Shown: piece by piece, positions 28,986-38,700 of the stretch
Position numbering within the stretch: position 1 is the first letter of the stretch
How the letters are laid out: every line of letters begins with the position of its first letter
Position numbers and translations under genes: made by a program
The notes under the pieces: model-generated
What the model was told of the DNA's origin: nothing
Databases searched by the model: none
Seen by the model: the letters and a program-made list of their open reading frames with translations, nothing else
Source of the DNA: Streptomyces sp. R41
Lineage (GTDB): Bacteria; Actinomycetota; Actinomycetes; Streptomycetales; Streptomycetaceae
NCBI RefSeq assembly: GCF_041053055.1
Contig: NZ_CP163443.1
Location: 5,811,001-5,875,000 of the forward strand
Reading direction: 5' to 3'
Length of the DNA stretch: 64,000 nt

Positions 28986-30016
28986 GCGTCAAGGACCGAC
29001 TCCTCGCCGTTCTCGTCGCCGTGCTGTGGGGGCTGAACTTCCTCGCCGTACGGATCGGACTCGACCACTACCCGCCGCTCTTCCTCTCCGCGCTGCGCTT
29101 CCTCGTCCTCGCCGTGCCGGTGATCCTCTTCGTGCCCCGCCCGAAGGCGCCGGTGCGCTGGCTGGTGGTCTACGGACTGGGCTTCGGGGTCCTGCAGTTC
29201 GGGCTGCTCTTCCTCGCCATCGACCAGGGCATGCCGTCCGGGCAGGCCTCGGTCGTGGTGCAGGCTTCGGCCCCGTTCACCATGCTGCTCGGCGCGCTGC
29301 TGCTGGGCGAACGGGTCTCCCCGCGGCAGCTGGGCGGAATAGCCCTCGCCGTGCTCGGCATGGCGGTGATCGCGGTGGAACGGGCCCGCAGCGCCGCTCT
29401 GCTCCCGCTGCTGCTGACCCTGCTGGCGGCGCTCGGCTGGGCACTCGGCAACATCGCCAGCCGCCAGGCCCGCCCCGACCATCCGCTGCGCTTCGCCCTG
29501 TGGATGTCCGTCGTGCCGCCGCTGCCGCTGCTGGCCCTGTCCGCCGTCATGGAGGGCCCGACCACCGGCTGGCGCGCACTCGGCGGCTCGTTCGACGCCG
29601 ACGGCTGGCCCGGCCTGGCGGCCCTGGTGTACACCGCGCTCGCGGGCTCGGTGGTCGGCTCGGGCATCTGGACCACCCTGCTGAAGCGCTACGAGGCGGG
29701 CGTCGTGGCCCCGTTCTCCATGCTGGTCCCGGTGGTGGGGGTGGCGGCGGCGTGGGCGGTGCTGGGGGAGGAGCTGACGGGGTGGTCACTGACGGGCGGC
29801 GTGGCGGTGGTGGTGGGGGTCCTGGCGGGAACGGGTTGGGCACCGAGGGTGCCCTTCCGGCGAAGCAGTGGGGGAGCGCCCCTTGAGGGGCGCGAGGCTG
29901 TGACATCTGCGGCTCCGCCGCGTGGGCGCGCCCGGCCACGACCCACCCGCACCGACCGAACGGAGAATCAGTCCCCCGAACCGACCGCCCCGGCCCAGAA
30001 CACCCACCGGTCATAA
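28982..30016 (+). CDS. orf13: Orf13, EamA/DMT-family transporter, putative clavulanate exporter
   Basis: Ten-helix drug/metabolite transporter (344 aa) with two EamA repeats (about 5-130 and 145-285). Motifs such as [13 protein letters not shown] and the [11 protein letters not shown] helix are typical. Proposed in S. clavuligerus to export a late intermediate or the product; not proven. GTG 28982 overlaps the orf12 stop. After the last helix comes a 55-residue Arg/Pro-rich tail that appears to derive from a dispersed hairpin repeat (29876-29893), and its last 49 bases overlap convergent orf14. Confidence 0.9.
   Translation: MSVKDRLLAVLVAVLWGLNFLAVRIGLDHYPPLFLSALRFLVLAVPVILFVPRPKAPVRWLVVYGLGFGVLQFGLLFLAIDQGMPSGQASVVVQASAPFTMLLGALLLGERVSPRQLGGIALAVLGMAVIAVERARSAALLPLLLTLLAALGWALGNIASRQARPDHPLRFALWMSVVPPLPLLALSAVMEGPTTGWRALGGSFDADGWPGLAALVYTALAGSVVGSGIWTTLLKRYEAGVVAPFSMLVPVVGVAAAWAVLGEELTGWSLTGGVAVVVGVLAGTGWAPRVPFRRSSGGAPLEGREAVTSAAPPRGRARPRPTRTDRTENQSPEPTAPAQNTHRS
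29876..29893. repeat. Dispersed hairpin element in the 3' end of orf13
   Basis: An 8-bp stem (GCGCCCCT / AGGGGCGC) with a two-base loop, followed by CTGCGGCTCCGCCGCG. It is of the same type as the oat-oppA1 inter-gene hairpin. Here it lies within the coding frame and creates a non-membrane tail. Confidence 0.65.
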
Positions 30017-31008
30017 GGCACGAACCCCATGGCCGCGTTGACCGCGATCATCGCGTCGTTGTCCTCGGCGTTGGCCGTCTCGATGAGCCGCACACCCGGC
30101 TCATGCCGCAACACGTACTCCAGGTTCGCCAGCTTGAGCAGCCGCCCCAGCCGATGTCCCCGATGCGCCCGGTGCACGACGGTCATCCCCTGAAGCGCGT
30201 ACTCAGGATTCCCCGTGGTCTTCGAGACACTCGTGTACCCGGCCAGACGGCCACTCGCGTCGTGGACGACACCGGTGTGGTACGCCCGCCGCCCGCGCCC
30301 GACGCGCATGGTCTCGAACTCCCGGGCGTAGCTGGTCTCGACTTCCTGCTCCTCGTCGAAGGCCTCGTCGCCCAGCGACTCATCGCCGAGCGACCGTTCC
30401 AGCACGGACACCCGTACCGCGTATTCGTCGGGCGTGATGGTCCCCCAGGTGACGAGGGAGTACCCCTCCGGCACGGCGGGGACGCCGTCGGCCAGCGGAT
30501 CGTGCGCGCCGAGGTCCAGCCACTGGTGCACTCCGGCCGGTACGGCCGAGCGCTCCGCCCCCATCGCCGCCGCGAAGGCGGCCGGTCCCGGGTCGCGCGC
30601 CGGGCCGCCGGGCAGTGCCTCCACCACGGTCGCGGCGAGCGCGGAACGCCCGTGCCCCGCGGCGATGTCGGCCGCCCGCTCGTACAGCGCGCGCCCGATG
30701 CCCCGGCGGCGCAGCTGCGGGTGGACGAGGAGCTGGTCCACGCGTGCCACGCCGGCGCCGTCGGGCAGCGCGAGCCGCAGCGCGCCGACGACCCGGCCGC
30801 CGTGCCCGTCGTGGCGTACGACCCAGTCCTCCAGCTTGGTGGCGGGCGGCGGGAAGCGCAGCGAGCCCGTCATGTCGGCGGTGCAGGGGGGCGCGGCCTC
30901 CGGGACGTCACCGGCCGAGTCGGCGAGCAGCCGCAGCCACTGGCCGACCGTGGTCTCGTCGTCGGCGGCCAGCGGGCTGAAGCGCAGGTCGTGCGTGATG
31001 TCGTTCAA
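29968..31008 (-). CDS. orf14: Orf14, tandem GNAT acetyltransferase-like protein
   Basis: 346-aa protein with two GCN5-related domains (about 15-170 and 185-340). The first has an acetyl-CoA loop-like RRRGIGRALYERA; the second has HRGHRLGRLLKLAN. The S. clavuligerus homologue binds acetyl-CoA in its N-terminal domain, and its substrate is unknown. It may handle the N-acyl intermediates of the late pathway (inference). ATG 31008 overlaps the oppA2 stop by four bases, so it is coupled to the gcaS-orf16-oppA2 mRNA. Its 3' end overlaps orf13 by 49 bp. Confidence 0.92.
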   Translation of the reverse strand: MNDITHDLRFSPLAADDETTVGQWLRLLADSAGDVPEAAPPCTADMTGSLRFPPPATKLEDWVVRHDGHGGRVVGALRLALPDGAGVARVDQLLVHPQLRRRGIGRALYERAADIAAGHGRSALAATVVEALPGGPARDPGPAAFAAAMGAERSAVPAGVHQWLDLGAHDPLADGVPAVPEGYSLVTWGTITPDEYAVRVSVLERSLGDESLGDEAFDEEQEVETSYAREFETMRVGRGRRAYHTGVVHDASGRLAGYTSVSKTTGNPEYALQGMTVVHRAHRGHRLGRLLKLANLEYVLRHEPGVRLIETANAEDNDAMIAVNAAMGFVPYDRWVFWAGAVGSGD

Positions 31009-32720
31009 GGGGTGTTCTCCCAGTCGCTACGGTCGGCGCGGTCGGGGGCGATGCCCATGGCCTGGACGTCGTACAGCCCGAAGGCCGGATGGACGTACAC
31101 ATTGGTGACCCACGGGTTGCGGAAGTGCAGGGTCTTGTCGTGGACCAGGGGAAGGATCACGGCGTGTTCCATCACCAGGCGTTCGACGGCGCTCCACTGG
31201 CGGGCCCGTTCGGCGGGGTCGGTGGTGTGCAGGCTCTGGTCGATGAGCTCGTTGACGCGCGGGTCGTCGAGCTCGGCGATGTTCCAGTTGCCGCCGTTGG
31301 GTTTGATCTGGCGGCCGTCCACGAGGGGCGCGAGGAAGCCGTACTCGGTGGGGAAGTCGGCGCCCCAGTCGGTGACGATGAGCCCGAGCGCGTGCTCGCG
31401 GACGGTCTCCGGGTGCCCGGCGCCCAGGCTGAAGTAGCTCGCGACGTCCAGTTCCTTCACGGTCAGCCGGATGCCGACCCGGGCCACCGACTCGGCGACC
31501 GCGTCGGCGACCAGCCGGAACTTGCCGCGCTGGGTGCCGATCACCGCGTCGAAGCCGTCCGGCAGCCCCGCCGCCGCCAGCTCGGCGCGCGCCGCGTCGA
31601 GGTCGCCGCGCAGGTCCGGGCCGGTCGGATACCGGTCCAGGTCCTGATGCGCGGGCAGCCGTGGCGGGAACAGCGCCGTGGTGAGGTCCCCGCCGGTGAC
31701 CGGGCCGCCGCGCGCCTGCTGGAGCAGGATCTTGTCGGCCGCGTAGTGCACGGCGCGGCGCGCGTGCACGTTGTCGAACGGCGGGATGTGCGGCTGGATC
31801 GACACGAAGTGCAGGAAGCTCGTCCGCGGATTGTCCGTGTACGACCGCAGGACACCGTCCGTCGTGACACGGCCCTGCGCCGCGTGCTGGAGGCCCCGGC
31901 CCTCGAGGTTGATGTCGAACTCCCCGGCGATCAGCCGCTCGTCGAGCTCGTCGACGTCCACCCCGATGGTCAGCTCCACCCGGTCGGGCAGCGCGGGCCG
32001 CACCGGGTCCGTGGCGCGGTCCCAGTACGGGTTGCGCTCGAAGTGCATGAACTTGCCCGGCCGGTGGACGGCGATCCGGTACGGACCGCTGGAGCGCGGG
32101 TTCTCCCCGTAGTCGGCCCCGGTGTCCGCGCGCCGCGGCACCGGGGCCGCGCAGGGCTGCGCCATCAGATGGTCGAAGTCCGAGAACGGGCGCCGCAGTT
32201 GGAAGACGATCGTGCGCTCGTCGGGGGTGAGCACGGACCGCAGCGGGTCGCTGGTCCGGTACGGACCCGGGTACGGCCGCGCGGGATCGTCGAGGAGCGG
32301 TACGAGGTAGGTCGGGCCGCCGGGCAGCACGTCCTGCGCGAACACCCGCTGCACGGCGTGGCGTAGGTCGTCCGAGGTGATCGGGGTGCCGTCGTCGTAG
32401 CGCAGGTTCTCGCGCAGCCGGTACGTCCAGGTGCGGCCGCCGTCGCTCACCCGCCCGGGGCTCTCGGCGAGGTCCGGGACGGGGACGAGCCCGGCGGGGC
32501 CCGGGTCGGTGGGGTAGGCCATGAGGGTGCGGTTGAGCATCCGCTGCAGCAGCCACACCCACACGTAGTAGGTGCGCGCGGGGTCGAGGGAGTCCACATC
32601 GGCCGAGGAGACCAGACGGAGCGTGCCGCCGCGCCGGTCCGAGGGGTTCACCATCGAACCGACGCCGGCGTCCCAGCCGGCACCCGCACCCGCCGCCGCT
32701 TCGGTGATTCGCGTACTCAT
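31005..32720 (-). CDS. oppA2: Oligopeptide-binding protein OppA2
   Basis: Family 5 solute-binding protein (571 aa), paralogue of OppA1. Shared motifs are seen: GGTLRLV near residue 31, LDPARTYY, the DNVHARRAV segment near 325 and MEHAVILP near the end. S. clavuligerus OppA2 is essential for clavulanate production and its crystal structure is known to bind arginine and peptides. As with OppA1, the N-terminus (MSTRITEAAAGAGAG) has no recognisable signal peptide or lipobox. ATG 32720 overlaps the orf16 stop (ATGA). Confidence 0.93.
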   Translation of the reverse strand: MSTRITEAAAGAGAGWDAGVGSMVNPSDRRGGTLRLVSSADVDSLDPARTYYVWVWLLQRMLNRTLMAYPTDPGPAGLVPVPDLAESPGRVSDGGRTWTYRLRENLRYDDGTPITSDDLRHAVQRVFAQDVLPGGPTYLVPLLDDPARPYPGPYRTSDPLRSVLTPDERTIVFQLRRPFSDFDHLMAQPCAAPVPRRADTGADYGENPRSSGPYRIAVHRPGKFMHFERNPYWDRATDPVRPALPDRVELTIGVDVDELDERLIAGEFDINLEGRGLQHAAQGRVTTDGVLRSYTDNPRTSFLHFVSIQPHIPPFDNVHARRAVHYAADKILLQQARGGPVTGGDLTTALFPPRLPAHQDLDRYPTGPDLRGDLDAARAELAAAGLPDGFDAVIGTQRGKFRLVADAVAESVARVGIRLTVKELDVASYFSLGAGHPETVREHALGLIVTDWGADFPTEYGFLAPLVDGRQIKPNGGNWNIAELDDPRVNELIDQSLHTTDPAERARQWSAVERLVMEHAVILPLVHDKTLHFRNPWVTNVYVHPAFGLYDVQAMGIAPDRADRSDWENTP

Positions 32721-33850
32721 CGTGCCGTCTCCCCGATCCGCAGCAGGAAAGAGTGCTCCTCGCTCGCCAGGCAGCCGCGCGCGAGTTTCGCCTCGACGCT
32801 GCCGATCCCGGCGTGCAGGACGGACACGCCCTCGCGCGCGGCGGCCTCGAGGACGCGGTAGTACAGGACGTCGTAATAGAGCGGCAGCTTGCCCTGGGCG
32901 TCGTAGTCGAATCCGGCGCGGTGGCCGAACCACTGCTCCTCGCCGCGGGCCCGGGAGCGCAGCACCATGCCGAAGCCGATGATGCTGCCGTCCTTGCGCG
33001 CCACCGAGACCATGGCGTCGTCGCCCATGACCTCGGAGATCCAGCTCAGCAGCCCGGCCGAGTGCTCGGGGCTCGCCGGATTGCCGTACTTGCGCAGCAG
33101 GTTGCAGTCGAGCTCGCCCAGGCGCGGGGCCAGTGCCTTGGTCAGCGGTTCGAGGTGGACCTCCACCTTGGCCTCGGCCAGCGCCCGGCGCTCCAGGCGC
33201 ACCCGGCGGCGCCGGTGCTTGCTCATCTCCTCGAGGAACTGGTCCCAGCCGCCGGGCGGAATGGGCAGCCAGGCGTAGTGCGCCGAGAGGTGCGAACGGT
33301 AGCCGCGGCCGCGCAACAGCTCGACCAGGCCGGTGTCGCGGACGTCGACATGGGGGAAGCAGACGGACGCCGCCCCGCGCTCCGCGGCGAGTTGCTCGGC
33401 CCGCTCCAGCAGCGCCTCGACGTCCGAGGGCAGCGCATCGGGTCGGGCCGGCGCCCGGGTGCGTCCCAGGTGCCGGCCGCCGCACACCAGGGACGGCAGC
33501 AGGGCCGCCGGATCGCCCTGGGCCACCTCGGTGAGGACGGCCTCGGCCTCCGGTGTGCCGCCGTCCTCCAGAGCCCGGGAGAGCATCGCGTCCGGCCGGG
33601 CGAGCAGCCACGGCACCGAGTCGTCGGCCCACGCGGCGACGAGGCCCGCGACCGGCTTGTCGTCCCGGTGCTGGACGAGAAAGTCCATCGTGGTCCCGGA
33701 GTTGCGCTCCTGGACCGCCAGCCAGCGGGAGGTCTGGAAGAAGTCCTCCGCGCCGAGCAGGTCGTCCCAGCCGGCGGCGGGCAGCGCGGCGGCGTCCGCC
33801 ACCGCCCGCACATCGCCCCGGCTGCCCGCATACGGACCGGTGCCCCTCAC
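32717..33850 (-). CDS. orf16: Orf16, GNAT/FemAB-like protein of clavulanate cluster
   Basis: 377-aa protein with no proven role. The C-terminal half reads like a GNAT fold of the acetyltransferase/peptidoglycan-recognition type: KHRRRRVRLERR near residue 215, GSIIGFGMVL near 290, LYYDVLYYRVLEAA near 325 and HAGIGSVEAKLARG near 350. It could transfer an acyl or aminoacyl group to a pathway intermediate (inference). The GTG start at 33850 overlaps the gcaS stop (GTGA), and its own stop overlaps oppA2, so four genes are coupled in series. Confidence 0.88.
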   Translation of the reverse strand: MRGTGPYAGSRGDVRAVADAAALPAAGWDDLLGAEDFFQTSRWLAVQERNSGTTMDFLVQHRDDKPVAGLVAAWADDSVPWLLARPDAMLSRALEDGGTPEAEAVLTEVAQGDPAALLPSLVCGGRHLGRTRAPARPDALPSDVEALLERAEQLAAERGAASVCFPHVDVRDTGLVELLRGRGYRSHLSAHYAWLPIPPGGWDQFLEEMSKHRRRRVRLERRALAEAKVEVHLEPLTKALAPRLGELDCNLLRKYGNPASPEHSAGLLSWISEVMGDDAMVSVARKDGSIIGFGMVLRSRARGEEQWFGHRAGFDYDAQGKLPLYYDVLYYRVLEAAAREGVSVLHAGIGSVEAKLARGCLASEEHSFLLRIGETAR

Positions 33851-35148
33851 AGCTTCTGTGCCCCGTCCTCCTCGACCACGAAGTCGAGGTACGCGGCCGC
33901 CTTGTCGGCCAGGGCCTGTGCTTCGAGGCGGTCGGGGCCGTTGCAGTAGGTGAAGCCGACGCAGGAGGAGTTGTCCATGCGCTGCAACAGGTGGTCGCCC
34001 TTCTCCACGTGCAGCAGCACCTGCACGCCCGGCACCGAGGAGGCGGCCTCCACGCCGTCCACGCGCTTGAGGACGCCGCGCCGCTGCGGGTAGATCATGC
34101 GGACGGCGGCGCCGCCGGTGTGGATGACCGGCTCGATCGGCGGGATCTCGCCGATCGCGAGCAGCCAGGCGTCCAGGATGGGGCTGCGCCCGGTGACGTC
34201 CGTGACGAGCATGGTCATGCAGCTCGACGGTGTGCGCGGGTTGGCCTCGATGATGCGCCAGCCGGACTCGGTGCGCCGGACCTCGGTGTGGCAGGGCCCG
34301 CGGTCGTAGCCGATGGCCTCCAGCGTCCTTCGCACCACGGAGTAGAGCTCGTCGCGCTCGTCGTCGGAGAGCGGCACGGGGAAGGTGTGCCCGCACTCGA
34401 TGTAGGCCGGGTCGCCGAACAGGTCCTTCGAAGTGACGCCGAAGACGTGGGTGTGTCCGTCCACCGTCATCGTCTCGACGCTGACCTCGACGCCTTCGAC
34501 GTACGTCTCCAGGAGCACGTCGCCCGAACGCGGCTGGCCGCGCAGGCTGTGCCGTATCCCGGACAGCTCCTGCCACGCCTCGACCAGTTGGTCCATGTCG
34601 TCGACGCGGCGGACCCCGTAACTGATCGCCTCCGCGGGCGGTTTGGCGATCATCGGGAAGCCGAGCCGCTCGGCCGCTTCTTCGAGCTGTTCGCGGCCGC
34701 CGACCAGCATGTGGGGGATGTTGAACGGTACGTCGCCGAGCGCGACGCGCAGCCGGTCCTTGACGTTGGCGGTCTCCACGGCAGCGGGGTCGGGACCCGG
34801 CAGACCGAGGCGCCGGGCCGCTTGCGCGGCGAGCACCGTGTGGTAGTCGGAGAACGACGTCAGACCGTCCACCAGGGGAGCGCCGTTGTCGTCGGTCACC
34901 ACGGACAGCACCGCTTCCAGGTCGGTGGTGTCGACGTCGATCACGTGGTCGACGGCCGCGGCGAGCGGGTGGGAGTCCCAGTCGTGGCCGTGGGTGTACC
35001 AGGCCCGGTCACCGGTGAGCAGCCACACCTCGAGACCGTGCTCGCGGGCCTGGTGCAGGCCCAGGACGAACGGGTGGTTCTGCATGTGCTCGACGATCGC
35101 GATGCGCCTGCCGGCGAACTTCGCGTAGTCGGCCAGGGGTGTTGTCAT
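33847..35148 (-). CDS. gcaS: N-glycylclavaminic acid synthetase, ATP-grasp
   Basis: ATP-grasp ligase that couples glycine to clavaminic acid, known from S. clavuligerus GcaS (orf17). 433 aa. Seen: an N-terminal preATP-grasp region (RIAIVEHMQ), ATP-binding FPMIAKPP near residue 165, and the Mg-binding end of the ATP-grasp domain (CHTEVRRTESGWRIIEANPRTP) near 290-310. First gene of the gcaS-orf16-oppA2-orf14 operon, all with 4-base overlaps. It marks the right end of the recognisable clavulanate cluster; pbpA and the further genes that follow in S. clavuligerus are not here. Confidence 0.95.
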   Translation of the reverse strand: MTTPLADYAKFAGRRIAIVEHMQNHPFVLGLHQAREHGLEVWLLTGDRAWYTHGHDWDSHPLAAAVDHVIDVDTTDLEAVLSVVTDDNGAPLVDGLTSFSDYHTVLAAQAARRLGLPGPDPAAVETANVKDRLRVALGDVPFNIPHMLVGGREQLEEAAERLGFPMIAKPPAEAISYGVRRVDDMDQLVEAWQELSGIRHSLRGQPRSGDVLLETYVEGVEVSVETMTVDGHTHVFGVTSKDLFGDPAYIECGHTFPVPLSDDERDELYSVVRRTLEAIGYDRGPCHTEVRRTESGWRIIEANPRTPSSCMTMLVTDVTGRSPILDAWLLAIGEIPPIEPVIHTGGAAVRMIYPQRRGVLKRVDGVEAASSVPGVQVLLHVEKGDHLLQRMDNSSCVGFTYCNGPDRLEAQALADKAAAYLDFVVEEDGAQKL

Positions 35149-35303
35149 GGGACCGCCTCCATGGTCCGCCGCCGATCACGTCGGTGGCGTTGCAGTCGAC
35201 TGGCGTTGAGGACCAGTTGAACGCGTCGGCCATGGCGAAGCCATGAATCGGGTGGTCACACGCATAGGCGGTCGGCGAGGCGCATAGGAACGCCGCCGGC
35301 CGC

Positions 35304-35693
35304 TCACTCGCTCGGTGACCGGACCCCGGCCAGCAGTCCGCCAAGGACCGCGAACAGCGCCAGGAAACCGGCGGTGGCGCCCGTACCGACGGCGTCCTCG
35401 ACCACATGGCCCCCGATGAGGATCCATGCCAACGCGCCGAGCAGCACCAGCAGGTGGTTGCCCCTCTCGCGCAGTACGCGCATCCCCGCCCACAGCAGCA
35501 CGGGCATCGATGCCACCCCGGCGACCCCCGCGAGGAGCGACTCCAACGACCCGGCGAACATCGCGTCCGGATCGGCATCGCCCACACCCTGCGCCCACTC
35601 CCGCAGGGACGACCAGATCCAGTAGCAGACGACGGCGGACACCGCCGACACGACGGCGCCCTTCACCCAGCGGGCGGTCCTGCGGTTCGTCAT
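35304..35693 (-). CDS. Small membrane protein, four predicted helices
   Basis: 129 aa with hydrophobic segments at about 13-28, 50-70, 80-100 and 105-122. I recognise no family. It lies 155 bp upstream of gcaS on the same strand and after the terminator of the SGNH gene, so it could be co-transcribed with gcaS, but the gap is longer than elsewhere in that operon. Whether it belongs to the cluster is open. ATG 35693. Confidence 0.75.
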   Translation of the reverse strand: MTNRRTARWVKGAVVSAVSAVVCYWIWSSLREWAQGVGDADPDAMFAGSLESLLAGVAGVASMPVLLWAGMRVLRERGNHLLVLLGALAWILIGGHVVEDAVGTGATAGFLALFAVLGGLLAGVRSPSE

Positions 35694-35718
35694 ATCGCTC
35701 AGCCTTCCACGGCACGGC

Positions 35719-35754
35719 GACGGGGGCCTGAGTACGAGTACTCAGGCCCCCGTC
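35719..35754 (-). terminator. Long hairpin after the SGNH-hydrolase gene
   Basis: A 17-bp perfect inverted repeat (GACGGGGGCCTGAGTAC and its complement) with a two-base centre, ending 18 bases after the stop of the gene at 35772. It isolates the right flank from the gcaS operon. Confidence 0.85.
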
Positions 35755-35771
35755 CCCTGTTGGGATCCTGC

Positions 35772-38700
35772 CTACAGCGAGTGCTGCAGGCTGTCGGCGT
35801 ACAGCCGCGCACCCGCGATCTTCGGGTGGAAGGACTTCATGGAAGGCGCCACATTGCCCGGCAGCCAGTTCCAGTCCCGGTTGTCCGCCTGCGAGTGGCC
35901 GGACAGGACGATGCCGTGCACGTCCTCCGGGTCACCGCAGATCGCCTTGCCGGCGAACTCGTCACGCGGGTCGGAGAAGACCGCGTTCGCGTTGTACAGG
36001 CTGTTGGCGTCGTTGACCGCGCCCTGCATCTCGGCGGCCAGCGTGTCGGCCATGCCGTTCAGCCACGGCGCCTCCTCGGTGCCGATGCCGACGACGCACT
36101 GGCCGTTGCCCTCCAGGAGCTTCGGATAGCCCATGAGGACGATCTTGGCGTTGGGCGCCTTCTGGTGCAGCGAGTTGAGCATGCCCGCCAGCCGTGGCCG
36201 GATCTGCTCGTGCAGCCACTTCGGTGCCCATTCCTCCAGGGAACCGGTCGACTGTCCGTCGATCTTCTTGCCGGTGTCCGGGTCGACGGCGTCGATGGAG
36301 TTGTCGTTGCACACGGTCAGGGCCGTGATGCACTCCTGGATGATGTCGGCGAACCGGGCGTCGTTGCCGCCGATGGACAGGGTGACCAGCGTGGTGTTCT
36401 GGTCGAGATAGCCCTGCTGGATCTGTGGCAGCTCACTGCTCTGGCCCTCGCGCAGGATGTTGTAGTGGCGGGCGCCGGAGCAGGCGATGAAGTGGTAGTC
36501 CATGTCGGAGTCGCGGTCGTCGGCCATCGCCCCGATCGACTTCGAGTAGCCGGGCAGCGTGGCCTGACGCGACCAGGCGTACTTCGACCGGTGGCACTTG
36601 TCCTCGGTGTCGGGCTGCTGTTTGTCGTAGTAGTCGGATTCCGGGTAGTAGTCCGCGCCGCCGTTCTCCGAGGCGCCCTCACCCGAGGAGTACGAGTCGC
36701 CCATCGCCACGACCATGTTCTTCGGCTTGCCGATCATCGGTTGGAAGCCGACCGAGTCCCAGGCGACGTCCTCGGTGCCCTTGCCGTCCTCCGTCACGTT
36801 CGACAGGGACACCGTGGGCGTTCCGGTGAAGTTGAAGACGCCGATCGGCACCCACTTGTTCGCCATCACCCGCTGCGGCAGCGCGCGGTTGGGGCTGAGG
36901 GAGTTGGTGCCGCCCACCTTGTACATGGCCTGGCGGGTGTGCGCGCCGTGGTCGGGCAGGTGCACCCAGACACGCATCCAGCCGCGGTCGGACTTGTTCA
37001 GCGTCCAGGTGCCGGTGGTCTGCAGCCTGCTCGCGTCGGTCGTCCCGTTCTTGTTGGTGTGCGAGAACCAGAAGTGGTTTCCGTAGGCCGCGCCGATCTG
37101 GTGCAGGTCGATCCGGGACGAGGCGCTTCCGAAGTCGAGGTTGAACGAGCCCGCGGACGACACCGTGCCGCACGATCGGGTACTGGAGCCCGCCGGGGTG
37201 ATCCCGTCGGCGAGGTCGTCGACGATGTACGTCCCGGAGGGCAGGTTGGCCGAGCACTCCGGCGGATACGAGTTGGCGTCCGCCTGCTCGGGATAGGTGT
37301 CGTCGAAGCGGTGGATCGGGTTGCCGCACTGGGCGCTGGACGTGCAGTTCTTCCAGGTCGCGGCCTTGGTGAACCAGCACTTCAGGTACAGCGGGTCCGA
37401 GGTGTTCGGGTCACCCGGCAGCAGGCAGGGGCCGCCGCCGGTGTCGTTGGTCGCGCCCGTGCTGATCTTCGACGGGTCGCAGTTGTTGCTGCTGTCACAG
37501 AACAGGCTGATCGGAGGCTTGGCCGCCGTGCGGTAGGCGTTGGAGTTCCACCACGCGGCGCGGTAACCGGGCTGGAAGTCACCGGGCTTGAACATCGCCG
37601 AGATCGGGCGGGCCGCCCAGCCGATGACCTTCTCCTCGTACGGCCAGTCCTGCGGGTGCGCGGCATGGCTGTAGTCGTCGGCGCCGGCCGCGTCCTCCAG
37701 GAACGGCGTACGGTTCTCCTTCCACAGCGGGTTCGCCGGGTTGTTGGTCCAGCCGAGGCCCCACTTGCCGGCGTTGCTGCCCGCGTCCGCCTTGAGGTGG
37801 TAGCCCGTGTTGTACGACCACAGGGCGGCGAACCAGTTCTCGATGTACTTCGGGCTGCCGTCGTTGATGACGATTCCGTCGGCACGGGTCTGGTTCCACT
37901 TCTCGACCAGGATGTTCACGCCGGCCGCGATGTTCGCCGCGTAGTCGAGCGCGATGGCCTCCTGCTGCTGCACGGTCTTCGTCGGCTGGCCCTTGCCGGG
38001 CAGCCGCATGCCGTCGGTGACCTGGGTGACGCCGTAACCGCAGTCGGACTTGGTCCAGTCGATGGCCCACGGGTCGGTCTGGGAGCCGTCGGAGGAGTAC
38101 TTGACGCCGTAGAAGTTGCCGATCAGCGGGTTCGCGGTGACACCCGGCACGGCGTAGCGAGTCGCCTGCCACATGTTCGACTCCTGCGCGGTGACGCCGA
38201 GCATCACCTGAGCAGGGATGTGCCAGTCGGCGCCGCTGCCGCCGCTGAGCGACTGGAGCGGGAACAGGGTCTGCGGCGCGTACGCGCTCATCCCCGTGTT
38301 CTTCCAGTTCGCCCCTCGTGTGGCGCCCTTGTTGAGGGTGCCGACGACCGCCTGGTCCACGGCCCACTCGATCTGCCGCGGAGTCGGCTGGAACGCCTGC
38401 TTCTTCGGGTCGTTGCGCGGGACCGAACACGTACGGTCCGCGTCGACCGGCGACGCCATCGGGGTGGCCTTGCCGGACTTCGCGGGCGTGCCAAGGGCCG
38501 GGCTCAGCGCGGTCGCGGTTCGCTGGGCGGCCGCGCTGCCGATCCGGTTGCCCGGCGCGGCGTCCAGGACGGCCGTCCTTCCGGTGTCCAGGGCCTTCAG
38601 GGTGATCCTCGCGGCGCGCGCCGAGAAGGAGTCCTTCTGCGTGATCCGGGAGTCCTTGCCGTCCGCCCACGCGGTGGTCACCGCGGCGCCGCCGCGGCTG

